From Bufo bufo (taxonomy: Eukaryota; Chordata; Amphibia; Anura; Bufonidae): DNA of 64,000 nt. The stretch covers positions 338,241,010 to 338,305,009 of the forward strand of contig NC_053392.1 of assembly GCF_905171765.1 (NCBI RefSeq). Direction: 5' to 3'. The notes beneath the pieces are model-generated. The model had not been told where the DNA came from and ran no database searches. It was given only the letters and a program-made list of their open reading frames with translations. Below are positions 11,317 to 22,660 of this stretch, one piece after another. The translations under genes and the position numbers were made by a program. Numbering within the stretch: position 1 is the stretch's first letter; every line of letters begins with the position of its first letter.

Positions 11317-11895
11317 TGTAACGGGGTTCCAAAGGTGCACTCGGTCTCCCATTGCCCGCAAAACTGTTGCTTAGCTTTGGGAATGAGGATCTGTGTTTGA
11401 CCTCATTCCCAGGGCGGCTTTACTGCTGGGTAGCTCCCTGCTCCTAAGCTAGCCACAGGTTGCCTGTTAATTTCTAGGTTCCTGGCTATTTGTTGGACTA
11501 CTGAATACACACCTGATTCAGTTCCCTGACGATCCTTTTGCCTGCTCCTCCTGTACTGCGCATCCGTCCTGGTATTGTGACCTCGGCTCCCACCTGACTA
11601 CTCTCTTAGGACTCCTCTTGTACTTCTCTACTCTCCTGGTATTTGACCCCGGCTTCTCCTGACCATTCTTTGCTTAACCCTTTGTACTGCGTAGCTCTCT
11701 TGGTTCTGACCCGGTCCGTTCATGTTCCGTATTTTGTCTTGTCTGTCTTCCCAGCACGTATCCTAAGTTAGGGACTGTCGTCCAGTTGTCCCCTGTCATC
11801 AGGACTCGTGAGGCAAGTAGGCAGGGCCAGGGGTGAGGGTGGAGCGCAGTGGTCACTATCCTTCCCCCTGTGTGAGTGTGAACGTGACCGTTACA
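11317..11895 (+). repeat. 5' LTR of copy 2, with a 113 bp internal deletion
   Basis: 579 bp against 692 bp in the 3' LTR. The missing segment corresponds to 16178-16290 and includes the TATA box. About nine other differences are visible. Confidence 0.93.
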
Positions 11896-11923
11896 GATTA
11901 ACAGGCCCAATAACCACTGTATC

Positions 11924-12760
11924 ATGAATCCTCTTACTACCCTGACTGACCATGTCTCTAACTTGACACAGAGGGTGCAGGAGCTAGGAGAGAAACTCTG
12001 TTCTTGTGAGTTAGGGCAAGGTTCTTCCACTCCTCTGTCCTCCAGTCCACATTTTGAACCCCAGATCAAGCTCCCAGAACCCTTTTCTGGAGACCGGAAG
12101 AGGTTTCTCTCCTTTAAGGAGAATTGCAAACTCTACTTCCGTTTGCGCCCCGTGTCCTCCGGTCCCGAGAGCCAACGCGTGGGGATTATCATTTCTCTAC
12201 TACAGGGTGATCCCCAGGACTGGGCATTTTCGTTACCTCCTGGGGCCAGTTGTCTAACTTCTGTGGAGGTTTTTTTTCAGGCCCTGGGTACCCTCTATGA
12301 CGAACCAGACAGGGCCCTGGTAGCCAAGACGGCTCTTAGGGCACTGTTTCAGGGCCATCTCCCTGCTGAGGAGTATTGCACCCAATTCAGACGGTGGTGT
12401 GTCCCCTCAGGATGGAATGAACCAGCCCTGAAGAGTCAGTTTAGGTCTGGTCTATCTGATAATTTAAAAGATCTATTGGTCAATGACCCTAGTTGTCCGA
12501 CTTGACAGACGAGTTAGAGAGAGACGACAAGAACGACAGTTCTGTTCTCAGATGGTGGTCCAGCCAGAGGCCTTTTCCAGGGACAACACTGAGGTCTCCA
12601 CCGAGGAACCCATGCAGGTTGGCATGACCCGGGGTAATCTTCGTCGCAGACGCGGAGAGTGCTTCTACTGTGGAGATCCTGGCCATTGGATCAACAAGTG
12701 TCCTAAGAGGGTCCTCTCTGACAAGTCTCCTAAGGCAAGACAACCTAAAGACCAGGTACA
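11924..12760 (+). pseudogene. gag of Ty3/gypsy copy 2 (frameshifted)
   Basis: Starts at ATG 11924, 28 bases after the 5' LTR. The capsid-like region (FSGDRKRFLSFKENCKLYF) runs in one frame to about 12490, and the remainder continues in another frame from about 12483. The junction looks like a small deletion or frameshift in the C-terminal capsid. Nucleocapsid carries one CX2CX4HX4C knuckle ([14 protein letters not shown]) at 12660-12701. The frame then continues directly into protease. Confidence 0.88.
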
Positions 12761-15700
12761 CCCTGATTTTTCTAAAGGTAAGCTTTTGGTACCCATAACA
12801 ATTTCTCTGGGGGTTAATAAGTGGCCGGGTAAGGCCTTTATTGACTCCGGTTCAGCGGCCAGCTTTATTGACTTTGAGTTTGCTTGTAAATTGGGTATTC
12901 CAATGTTTGCTTTACCTACACCTATCCATGTCATGGCTATTGATACTACTCCCCTGATTGGTGGTACGGTGAGGTCATGTACCTCTGAAATTTCTCTGTC
13001 CGTGGGTGTGTGCCACTCAGAGAGATGTTCTCTTCTAGTCCTGGAGAACCTACCGGTTGAGGTGGTACTAGGGTTGCCTTGGCTCCGTTTACATAACCCC
13101 ACAATTGATTGGTCCAAAGGAGAGTTGGTGAAATGGGGACCTAAGTGTGACTCATGCTTGTCCGTGGTCCAGGCTGGGGTTTCAGTAAGGTCTAATACAT
13201 TACCCTCTGTTATTAAGGAATATTCTGATGTGTTCTCGTCCCTTACTCCAGAGGTTCTACCCCCCCATAGACCTTATGATTGCGCCATAGAGCTAATTGA
13301 GGGTGCCGAATTTCCTAAAGGTCGAATTTTTAATCTTTCAGGGCCCGAACGCAAGGCTATGGAAGATTATATTAAGGAGAGCCTTGCTAAAGGGCATATT
13401 AGACCTTCAGTCTCTCCTATGGGAGCAGGGTTTTTCTTTGTTAAAAAGAAGGATGGTGGTCTTAGACCTTGTATTGATTACCGGAGATTAAATAAAATCA
13501 CTGTCCAAAATAGATACTCTCTCCCATTGATTCCGGATTTATTTAACCAGGTTTTGGGGGCAACCTGGTTTTCCAAGATTGACCTGAAAGGGGCATACAA
13601 TCTAATCCGAATCAAGGAGGGAGACGAATGGAAGACAGCGTTCAATACTCCGATAGGACACTTTGAATATCAGGTGATGCCTTTCGGACTCAGCAATGCC
13701 CCAGCTGTGTTCCAAAACTTAATGAACGATATTCTTAGGGAGTTCTTAGGTAAATTTATTATTGTCTATCTTGATGACATTTTGATATTCTCTCCTGATT
13801 TCGAATCTCATGTGTCCCATGTCAAACAAGTATTAGAGGTGTTGAGGGAGAACCAGCTATCCACCAAGCAAGAGAAATGTGTCTTTGGTGTACAGGAGAT
13901 ACTGTTTCTAGGGCATGTTTTGACTCCTCACGCCTTTAAGATGGATCCTAGTAAGGTTTTAGCTATTAAGGAATGGGTAAGGCCTTCATCCTTAAAGGCT
14001 TTACAACGGTTTTTGGGTTTTGCTAATTACTACCGTTAATTTATCATGAATTTTTCTGTAATTACTAAGCCATTGACCGACCTTACTAAGAAAGGGGCGG
14101 ATTTGGAGAATTGGTCTACCAAGGCCATTTCTTCATTTGAAACGTTAAAAAAGGCATTTAGTAGCGCTCCCATTCTGATCCAGCCTGATCAGGAGAGACC
14201 CTTTATTGTGGAGGTGGATGCGTCCGAGGACGGCGCAGGAGCAGTCCTTTTACAAGGTCCTGCTAGCCTTACTAACCTGAGACCGTGTGCCTTCTTCTCT
14301 AGGAAATTCTCTCCCACGGAGAGAAACTACGACATAGGGAATAGGGAGCTGCTGGCTATTAAATGGGCATTTGAGGAGTGGAGACATTTTTTGGAGGGGG
14401 CAAGGCATCGAGAAACTGTTGTCACTGATCATAAAAACCTAATGTTTCTCGAGTCCGCTAAGAGGTTGAATCCCCGACAAGCCCGATGGGCTCTGTTTTT
14501 TACCCGTTTTGATTTCTCCATTACGTTCAGGCCGGGAAGTAAAAATGTGAAGGCAGACGCATTATCTCGGAGCTTCCATGCTTTTCAACCCACTGAGACG
14601 CCGCCTGAATCCATCCTACCAGCAAACATCTTCTTAGCGGCTCTAACCCAGGATATCTCGGCTCGCATTAAGGCTGAACAACATCTGGCACCGGCATCCA
14701 CCCCAACAGATAAGTTGTTTGTTCCCGTACAATTTCGTCTCCAGCTGTTGGGTGAGTGTCACGATTCTGCCTTTTGTGGACATCCGGGTGTTGAGGGCAC
14801 TAAGGATCTGGTTTCTAGATATTATTGGTGGCCCACTCTGACCAGGGATGTCAAGTCCTACGTGTCAGCCTGTTAGGTTTGTGCCAGGTCTAAGACACTT
14901 AGGACTCTCCCTGCTGGTAACCTACGACCCCTACCCATTCCCAGTAGACCCTGGTCCCATATCTCGATGGACTTTATAACTGACCTACCGCTGGCGGAGG
15001 GTAAGACTGTGGTTTGGGTAGTGGTCGATAGGTTTAGCAAGATGGTTCATTTCATTCCCCTGTCTAAACTTCCGAATGCTAAAACCCTGGCGTCTATTTT
15101 TGTGAGAGAGATTGTTCGTTTACATGGCATCCCGGAAAATATTGTTTCGGACAGGGGTGTGCAGTTTGTGTCCAAATTCTGGTGGGCCTTCTGTCAAAGA
15201 TGTAAAATTTCATTGTCTTTTTCTTCCGCCTACCATCCTGAGAGTAATGGGCAGACTGAACGCCTTAATCAGTCTGTGGAACAATTCCTGAGGTTGTATG
15301 TTGCTGATGACCAGCAATTATGGGTCAAATTTCTTCCGTTGGCTGAATTTGCTTTGAATAACCGTGTCAATTCTTCTGCTGGGGTCTCCCCTTTCTTTTG
15401 TAACCATGGTTTTCATCCCCGTTTTCATTCTGGGTCGTCCGTCTCCTCCTCTAACCCTGAAGCTGATAAACTCTCCTCCGAACTGTGCACAGTTTGGGCC
15501 CGGGTTCAATCAAACCTAGAAAAGGCTCAAAGTTCTCAAAAACTCAAGGCCGATAGGAGACGTTCAAGGGGGGTGAACTTTCAGGTTGGGGATAAAGTAT
15601 GGTTGCCCTCCAAGAATCTATCTCTCAAGGTAGCTTCTAGACAATTTGATCCTCGTTTTATTGGACCATATAAGATCACAGAGGTGATTAACCCGGTATC

Positions 15701-16103
15701 ATTTAGGTTGGAGCTGCCCGAGTCATTCCACATTCATAATGTGTTCCATAAATCTCTACTTAAAAAATATTTTGAACCGGTAGTACCATCGAAAGCCTCG
15801 CCTCCGCCAGTTCTTGTTAATGATGCTGTCGAGTATGTTGTGTCTAAAATAGTGGATGTCAGGAAGGTGCGTAACTCCTTGCAGTACCTGATTCACTGGA
15901 AGGGGTATGGACTTGAAGAGAGATCTTGGGTACCTGCCAGGGAGGTTCATGCTCCTAGACTGGTTCGTAAATTTAATTTACAACACCCTGAAAAGCCATC
16001 GCCTGAAGTCTTGGGTCCGGTGGCCCCTCGTAAAAGGGGGGGTACTGTAACGGGGTTCCGAAGGTGCACTCGGTCCCCCATTGCCCGCAGAACTGTTGCT
16101 TAG
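12761..16103 (+). pseudogene. pol of Ty3/gypsy copy 2: PR-RT-RH-IN-chromodomain (two in-frame stops)
   Basis: One reading frame covers the whole region, broken only by stops at 14037-14039 (TAA, start of the RNase H region) and 14874-14876 (TAG, in the zinc-binding domain of integrase). Visible motifs: protease DSG at 12843-12851; RT with VMPFGL and YLDD at 13767-13778; RNase H with [13 protein letters not shown]; integrase MDFITDLP, VSDRGVQF and HPESNGQTERLNQ; a GPY/F-like stretch (RFIGPYKI); and a chromodomain (YLIHWKGYGLEERSWVP). The frame ends at 16103 inside the 3' LTR. Only two point lesions in pol, so degeneration is mild. Confidence 0.93.
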
Positions 16104-16737
16104 CTTTGGGAATGAGGATCTGTGTTTGACCTCATTCCCAGGGCGGCTTTACTGCTGGGTAGCTCCCTGCTCCTAAGTCTGTCTTGAGCGCCGAGCTGAT
16201 CACTCGGTGCTCAACTGGTTGGTCTGTCGGTCATGTGACGCTTGCCACGTCACATGACCCTTACTCCCCACTATAAATACAGGCAGCCTGCTAGCCACAG
16301 GTTGCCTGTTAATTTCTAGGTTCCTGGCTATTTGTTGGACTACTGATTACACACCTGATTCCGTTCCCTGACGATCCTTTTGCCTGCTCCTCCCGTACTG
16401 CGCATCCGTCCTGGTATTGTGACCTCGGCTCCCACCTGACTACTCTCTTAGGACTCCTCTTGTACTTCTCTACTCTCCTGGTATTTGACCCCGGCTTCTC
16501 CTGACCATTCTTTGCTTAACCCTTTGTACTGCGTAGCTCTCTTGGTTCTGACCCGGTCCGTTCATGTTCCGTATTTTGTCTTGTCTGTCTTCCCAGCACG
16601 TATCCTAAGTTAGGGACTGTCGTCCAGTTGCCCCCTGTCATCAGGACTCGTGAGGCAAGTAGGCAGGGCCAGGGGTGAGGGTGGAGAGCAGTGGTCACTA
16701 TCCTTCCCCCTGTGTGAGTGTGGACGTGACCGTTACA
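16046..16737 (+). repeat. 3' LTR of Ty3/gypsy copy 2 (full length)
   Basis: 692 bp, starting TGTAACGG and ending CGTTACA. It holds the promoter-type segment absent from the 5' LTR. Confidence 0.94.
16272..16279 (+). promoter_or_regulatory. TATA box in the 3' LTR of copy 2
   Basis: TATAAATA in the context CCCCACTATAAATACAGGC. It lies within the 113 bp present only in this LTR. Confidence 0.6.
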
Positions 16738-16983
16738 CTAGGAAAACAGTTAACCCTTTGTGACAGACCGGCTCAATATTTTTTTTAATAAAGACCAATT
16801 AAAAAAATAATTTTTAGCCTAAGATGAGTATTATGCAATTATAAAAAAAAAAAAAATCCCCCTCCCCTCCCCAGAAGGTGTACATAGTCTTTAAGAGGAG
16901 AGGAGGATAAATAGTGTAGACTGTAGGGATAGTTTAAAAACTTATGGTTTTATTCTCCATACTCAGAAACAGTAGGATAAGAA

Positions 16984-17112
16984 TAGGCATTTGATAAAAA
17001 TCAGAGCACTGCTCACAAACCCAACACTAAGTTTTGCCTTAAAAGAAGCCAGAAGGAGGTAAAACCTAGTGTCGGGCTTGCGAGCAGCACTCAGATTTTT
17101 ATTATATGCCTA
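16984..17112. repeat. Small imperfect inverted repeat
   Basis: About 58 bp arms: TAGGCATTTGATAAAAATCAG and beyond at 16984-17041 pairs with 17054-17112, which ends in GATTTTTATTATATGCCTA. A possible tiny foldback element; flanks not resolved. Confidence 0.55.
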
Positions 17113-17136
17113 TTATTTATTGCCTACCATTTTTAA

Positions 17137-18431
17137 CCCGTTAGTGCCATCATTAATTTTAGCCTTAAGAACCAATAATGTTTCCCCCCTTTGTGTTCTA
17201 GCAGTCATAACTTTAAAAAAAAAAAAAATCTAAATTTTTTATTTTGTTTTGCGGAATTGGTTATAGTTATAGTTTTTTTTAGGAACCATTTTGGGGTATA
17301 TATTGTGTATTAAATAACTTTCATTATTTTATTTTTAGGGGGAAAGATTAAAAAACAGCAATTTTTACATTATTTTGTAGTATTTTTTACGGCGTTCACT
17401 GTGTGGTAAAAATAACATAATTTTATTATGTGGGTCACTACATTGATGATAATACCACATTTCTATATATTTTTACAGTTTTTTTCTCTCCCTGCAGCCT
17501 TCAGCTATGTAACTGCTCTCTCTCTCTCCTCCTCTACACTGAAGGGGAGGGGCTGCTTTAACTACTCATATCTCTGGTTTGGTACTGACATTCCAAGCTT
17601 TCAGACAATACCAGAATGACAGCAATATGTTAAAGAGGACCTTTCATGGGTCCAGACATTATGAAATAAGTAGCAGGTTATGTAGTGCATAGTCCATGGA
17701 TGTAAGATCCCTTACTATTTTTTCTGGGCGCCGCTCCATTCGCCTGCTGTGCCCCTGTTCACTTCTCCCGCCTGGTATGCTAATGAATAGCATCGGTACA
17801 GGGAGGAGCAGACTGCTCTGTTTGTCAATGGGCGCTCACCTTCTCCCTCTCTGCTGTGATTGGACCGCGCTACAGCCAGGGAGAAGGAGACGCCCATTGA
17901 CAAACAGGGCAGTCTCCTCCTCACTTTACCAATACTATTCTTTAGCTGCTAAAGTTTAGCATACCAGGCGGGAGAAGGGAACAGAGGGACAGCGGGCAAA
18001 CGGAGCAGCGCACAGAAAAAATTGTAAGGGATCTTACATCCATGGACTATGCCCTACATAACCTGCTACTTATTTCATAATGTCTGGACCCACGAAAGGT
18101 CCTCTTTAAATACAGGGGAAGATATCACTGATAGAAATCTGGATGCTGTGAATGCAGCTGAAAGTGAAAGTAAAAGCAGGTTTTACCCGAGATTATTCCT
18201 GACTCGATTTCTAACAGCTTTAGCTGTCATTTTGGTATTGTATGAAAGCCTAGAATGTCATATTTCAACCAAGACCAGTTGCATGTTCCTAGCTGCTACC
18301 ATTCAGAAGATAGCAGCATCTAAAGCAGCCCTCCTCTCCTCCCTCCACTTTCTGCCCGAGCCCAGCTCTGGCAGAACAGTTAGCTACTTTTCCCACAGCC
18401 CGAGCTGGACTCGGTGAAAACAGTTAAGTGG
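17137..18431. mobile_element. TTAA-target element carrying a nested foldback
   Basis: TTAA at 17133-17136 is followed by CCCGTTAGTGCC; CAGTTAAGTGG precedes TTAA at 18432-18435. The ends are only loosely inverted. The T-rich left part resembles positions 1-300 in style. A palindromic element is inserted at 17634-18105. No transposase. Confidence 0.5.
17634..18105. mobile_element. 472 bp palindromic TTAA-target foldback element
   Basis: TTAA lies on both sides (17630-17633 and 18106-18109). The end AGAGGACCTTTCATGGGTCC mirrors the right end. The arms are inverted copies of about 230 bp with a few mismatches. Short frames on either strand are by-products of the palindrome. Confidence 0.88.
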
Positions 18432-18507
18432 TTAAATAGTAATACTTTTTAGTTTTTTAGAGACAGAAATACCAATCCTTGTAATAGTCCACTTCTACAG
18501 TGAAGTG

Positions 18508-18665
18508 CAGGGATCATCAACCTTCGGCACTGTAGCTGCTGTAAAACTACAACTCCCAGCATGCAAACATGCATAGCTGTTCTGAGAACTCCCATAGAAG
18601 AGAATGAAGCATTCAGGGAGTTGTAGTTTCTGAACAGCTGGAGTGCCAGAGGTTGCTGATCCCAG
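18508..18665. mobile_element. 158 bp hAT-type MITE
   Basis: Terminal repeats CAGGGATCATCAACCTTCGG and the inverse of GGTTGCTGATCCCAG. The ACAACTCCCAGCATGC core is common in vertebrate MITEs. The 8 bp flanks GTGAAGTG (18500-18507) and GTGTAGTG (18666-18673) match at seven of eight positions, as expected for hAT. Confidence 0.85.
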
Positions 18666-18739
18666 GTGTAGTGAGAAACTTGATGCCTCCCATGTAGAAG
18701 GTCTGGGGTTTATCACACACCTGTAGAATAATTTCATTA

Positions 18740-19159
18740 GTAAAGTTCTAAAAATAAATTAAAGAAGACTCCTTGTGTAATACCCTGGGGACAGTAAAAA
18801 AAAAAAAAAGGGAAGATCTAGCTGCTTTTTTTTTTACTTTCCAGCTTTTCTTTTATGGTACATGAAAAGCTGGATAGTAAAATTTACAGTTTTCTGCAAA
18901 GTTAACATTACAAAAAATTTAAATAATGTAGCAAAAATCATAACAATAAATGTGTTTTTTTTTAAATATATTTACTATTAAATATCACAAAATGTTATTT
19001 GGCATCCAAATATTCATAATAACCCCTACAATACCATTATTTATGAATGAATAGTTTTTCCCTTCATTTAACCTATAACAGTTAAAAGTTGATTTTTAAA
19101 TCTTACTTATGTGTATGGCAAAATGGCCTGAAGCCAAAAAAGTTATTGCTATACATGTG
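18740..19159. other. AT-rich gap, nothing recognised
   Basis: Low-complexity AT-rich DNA with A and T homopolymers. A short inverted pair (AGCTGCTTTTTTTTTTACTTTCCAGC / GCTGGATAG region) lies near 18820-18880. Confidence 0.4.
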
Positions 19160-19606
19160 AGGCTACTTTCACACTTGCGTTCGGAGCGGATCCGTCTGGT
19201 GTCTGCACAGACGGATCCGCTCCTATAATGCAAACGATGGGATCCGTTCAGAACGGATCCGTCTGCATTATCTTTCAGAAAAAATTCTAAGTCTGAAAGT
19301 TAGTCAGACGGATCGGTCCAGACTTTGCATTGAAAGTCAATGGGGGACGGATCAGTTTGAAATTGCACCATATTGTGTCAACTTCAAACGGATCCGTCCC
19401 CATTGACTTACATTGTAAGTCTGCAAGCTGCGTTCGGGTGTCCGCCTGCTGAGCGGAACGGAGGTCAAACGCTGTCAGACTGATGCATTCTGAGCGGATC
19501 CGCATCCACTCAGAATGCATTGGGGCCGCACGGATCTGTTCGGGGCCGCTTGTGAGAGCCTTCAAACGGAACTCACAAGCGGAACCCTGAACGGTGAAAG
19601 TAGCCT
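19160..19606. mobile_element. MITE with AGGCTACTTTCAC terminal repeats
   Basis: The left end AGGCTACTTTCACACTTGCG mirrors the right end (GGTGAAAGTAGCCT). The interior is full of GGATCCG-type short palindromes. No target duplication could be fixed. A truncated relative starts near 53899. Confidence 0.78.
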
Positions 19607-19683
19607 GAGAAGGGCCGGTAATGGTGGTAGTGGAGCCAACACGGTTTTCCTGCATTGGGCCCTGATATTCTTGATGACAGCTC

Positions 19684-19836
19684 TGTATGAGGGATCACTT
19701 CTGTCAAGCTAATCTAATCAATTTCTTTGAGAAGGTAAATTCTAAACTGGACCAGGCTAAGTCATTGAATGTAATAAGTCTTGATGTTTCCAAAGCATTT
19801 GATACTGTCCCACATAAATGTGTAGTACTTCAAATG
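19684..19836 (+). pseudogene. Non-LTR reverse transcriptase fragment (CR1/Rex-like)
   Basis: About 50 codons read LINFFEKV, then DVSKAFDTVPH. The DxxKAFDxVxH motif is the first catalytic-aspartate block of CR1/L2/Rex-type LINE reverse transcriptases. Nothing upstream or downstream continues the protein, so this is a truncated scrap. Confidence 0.7.
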
Positions 19837-20616
19837 ACAATGCTGGACTTCTGGTTCTGGTGCTGGGATGTGGGGAGAATAAACAGAGAGCTCATGCTCT
19901 AATTTGGCCCTAGTACCTACCAGTAAGGTCCACCCCTGGACACCAAACACCATTGTTGAGCCCTCACTTTTGCCTGGCTATCCCTGGAACTCTGTTGCAT
20001 TGCTCTGCTGAGATCAGAGTAAACGAAGAAAGAGGAGAGTGCAGGTTGTGTATCAGCGGTCATCATCGCATCACATTCAGACCTTGGTCAAATACAGCGG
20101 AGGCAAAAGAGGCCGCGGAGGTGAGCGCTGTTCAAAAGGAACATATAAAACCACCTGGGGAGGAGGAGAGTTGCTGCGCCAGGAGAATTAACTTCTCACA
20201 TGGACTACTAAGGCCATATGTTCACTGATTAATCTTAAAGGGATGTAGCCAGGAAGGGCCCCCCTGGAACCATAGATTCCTAACTGAATTAACTCTCTGA
20301 ACACTTATAAAGAAGAACAAAGAGTGACACAGACTTGTGTTCAATTTAGCTATACCCTATCTCTACACTGGACATTACTGCATCCTGCAAGCTGAAACCT
20401 GGTCCATAGACCGATATTTGTTACGCAGTAACCAGAAATCGTCTATCTTTAGTAAGATATCAGACCAAGGGGACGCAGTCCAGACCTGTCTCCACAAGAT
20501 GGTGCCAGTGCACAACAGTTCAGCCTCCACAGACTGATCTTCAGGAGAGACCCAAAGGCATCATCGATCTAAGCTTACAAGAATCAATAAATCTATGCTC
20601 CCTAGATCCTTTAGTG
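19837..20616. other. No recognised feature
   Basis: About 780 bp with chance frames of 91 codons or fewer and no motif that I recognise. Confidence 0.35.
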
Positions 20617-22289
20617 CAGTGGTCCCCAACCTTTTTTGCACCAAGGACCAGTTTCACGGACGACAATTTTCCCAGGGACCGGGTGGGGTGGGCTTAGTGG
20701 GTGGGCGGGGCTTAGGGGTGCTGGTCAGCCCATTATTTTTTGAGGTGCTTGGGGCCACTTACTTTAAATGTGAGGTACATGGGGGGTACTAATGTAATAG
20801 CACCATGTACCTTCAGATTAATAATAGGTGACCTTATGGCAGGGCTTGACAAATTTCCTTGGAATCTAAGAGCCAGCTAAAAAAGTTAGGAGCCATTTTT
20901 TTTTTTTACTTTCTAAAGCCTTATTTTCAGCTACAAAAATAACACTGACGTCACTGTATGTATAATCCCTGCGCTGTGACGTCACTGAGGAGAATATATA
21001 TCAGTACGGGAACATATAGAGAAGTCATCAGATGATTTGGCCATTCAGTAGTCTTAGTTCTTATAGGAGCTGCAACCCGGCTTTCCAAGACTCCTGAATG
21101 GGTAAATCATATGATAACGTATCTAAATGTTCCTATACTGAGATATATTCTCCTCAGGAGACCAGGAAAGCTGGGTGACAGACAGCCTGTATACCACACA
21201 GCTCTCCTAGGAGCTGCCACCCAGCTTTCTGTGTGGTATACAGGCTGTCACCCAGCTTTCCTAGAAAGGGAAAGAACTAAGAAATGGCCGAATGGTAACT
21301 GCAGGGATGGAGCACGGTGCAGGAATGGCCACCAGTTGTGGCTAGCAGGAGCTCCGGCCTAATGACGGCAGCAGGTATGCAGCTCCCCGCTGGGTTCATG
21401 GCCGTGCTCGAGGCCAACTTGGCTGCAGCAGGCAGACATTACAAACTTTGCAGAGCGCATCATTTACCGCCGCAGAGCCGGCCGTGCAGGGACCTGGCAG
21501 CACTTGGTGCCCCGGGATGTTATGCTGCCCGCAGCCCCATCATGTCCCCAGCTGTGTACAGCAGAAGGATGATGGGCTGATTGTCCTCCCTCCACTTGTC
21601 AGCAAGTGCAGCACCGCTACCTGTGCTCCCGATCTGCCTCCCCTGCACTAACTCTCCCCCCGCCGAGGCTCTCTCACCGGGACACGGGCTCTGATGTCTG
21701 CCGGACAGTTAGCACATAAGTACAGGCCGGGCTCTGGTAAAGGCTTCACCATTTTCAACTGCCCTGGAGATGATGCGCTGCGACCGATAGACGGGTAAGT
21801 GCATAGATGACAGACCTCCAAATGTGTCGACTCGACACTATCACCATGCCGGCTGCTCGCACATATCCCCATCCCCCCCATGTAATGGATGGATCACAGA
21901 TGTGAGGCGCGACATTGGCAGGGCAGATCGCGGAACGACACTCAGTGATGCACAGGAGATAGGAACCTGTTATGTGTCACCCTCGCCGTCCGCCCCCTGT
22001 CCAACTCACCACAGTCTGACTGGTTACCTGCTGCCCGTGGCCGCCTCATACTCCCGCTGAGGGCACCGGACAGAGCTCAGAATTTTACCGCAACATGAGC
22101 CCTAAGTCTGCGCGCTCTCTGGTACTAGCCAGTCCACCAACAGTCTCTAGGGCCGCCCCTGGCAACGGCCAGTGCGTCATAGAGCATTAACCTATCACGG
22201 ACGTCTCCGCTCCTCTGTACTACCGCGGCCCGGAAAACAATCTTCCAGGACCCGGTCCTGGGCCGCGGCCCGGCGGTTGGGGACCTCTG
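20617..22289. mobile_element. 1.67 kb non-autonomous hAT element
   Basis: Ends CAGTGGTCCCCAACC and, inverted, CAGAGGTCCCCAACC, followed by related GGACC(A/G)-rich sequence. This is the Charlie/Zombi style of hAT terminus. The flanks CTTTAGTG and CTTTAACC agree at five of eight positions. The interior includes an inverted pair near 20980-21160 and GC-rich DNA from 21300 to 22250 with only chance reading frames. Confidence 0.72.
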
Positions 22290-22295
22290 CTTTAA

Positions 22296-22660
22296 CCACC
22301 TCCGGACCGCTGTACGCACAGACGCGTCCTGGAGTTGGTTGATTCATTCCGAGTGGACGCGCCGGCGCGTCCTCTCGCGGGACGCGAGATTTCCTTCACA
22401 GGATCGGAAGGTAAGCGAGTGGATCTCCAGCCTGCCAGCGGCGATCGTTTGCTGGCAGGCTGGAGATGTGATTTTTTTAACCCCTAACAGGTATATTAGA
22501 CGCTGTTATGATAACAGCGTCTAATATACCTGCTACCTGGTCCTCTGGTGGTCCCATTTGTTTGGATCGACCACCAGAGGACACAGGCAGCTCAGTAATA
22601 TGTTGCACCAAGCACCACTACACTACACCCCCCCCTGTCACTTATTAACCCCTTATTCAC
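22296..22660. mobile_element. Left end of a TTAA-target element
   Basis: TTAA at 22292-22295 is followed by CCACCTCCGGACCGC, the style of start shared by many amphibian TTAA elements. Small palindromes follow, including GTATATTAGACGCTG at 22491. The right end was not found; the satellites that follow may be its interior. Confidence 0.45.

Larger units (their letters stand above)
11317..16737 (+). mobile_element. Ty3/gypsy chromovirus-type LTR retrotransposon, copy 2
   Basis: LTRs start TGTAACGGGGTTCC and end CCGTTACA. The perfect 5 bp target duplication CTAGG lies at 11312-11316 and 16738-16742. The internal region has gag, PR, RT, RNase H, IN and a chromodomain. It is a different family from copy 1: the LTRs are unrelated and the proteins only distantly similar. 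A purine tract at about 16031-16043 precedes the 3' LTR. Confidence 0.95.
11052..16890. mobile_element. TTAA-target MITE split by Ty3/gypsy copy 2
   Basis: TTAA at 11048-11051 is followed by AGGCTGTGTACACCTTT; the inverse, AAGGTGTACATAGTCT, precedes TTAA at 16891-16894. Removing the Ty3/gypsy insertion (11317-16737) leaves a non-coding element of about 420 bp. Confidence 0.72.
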
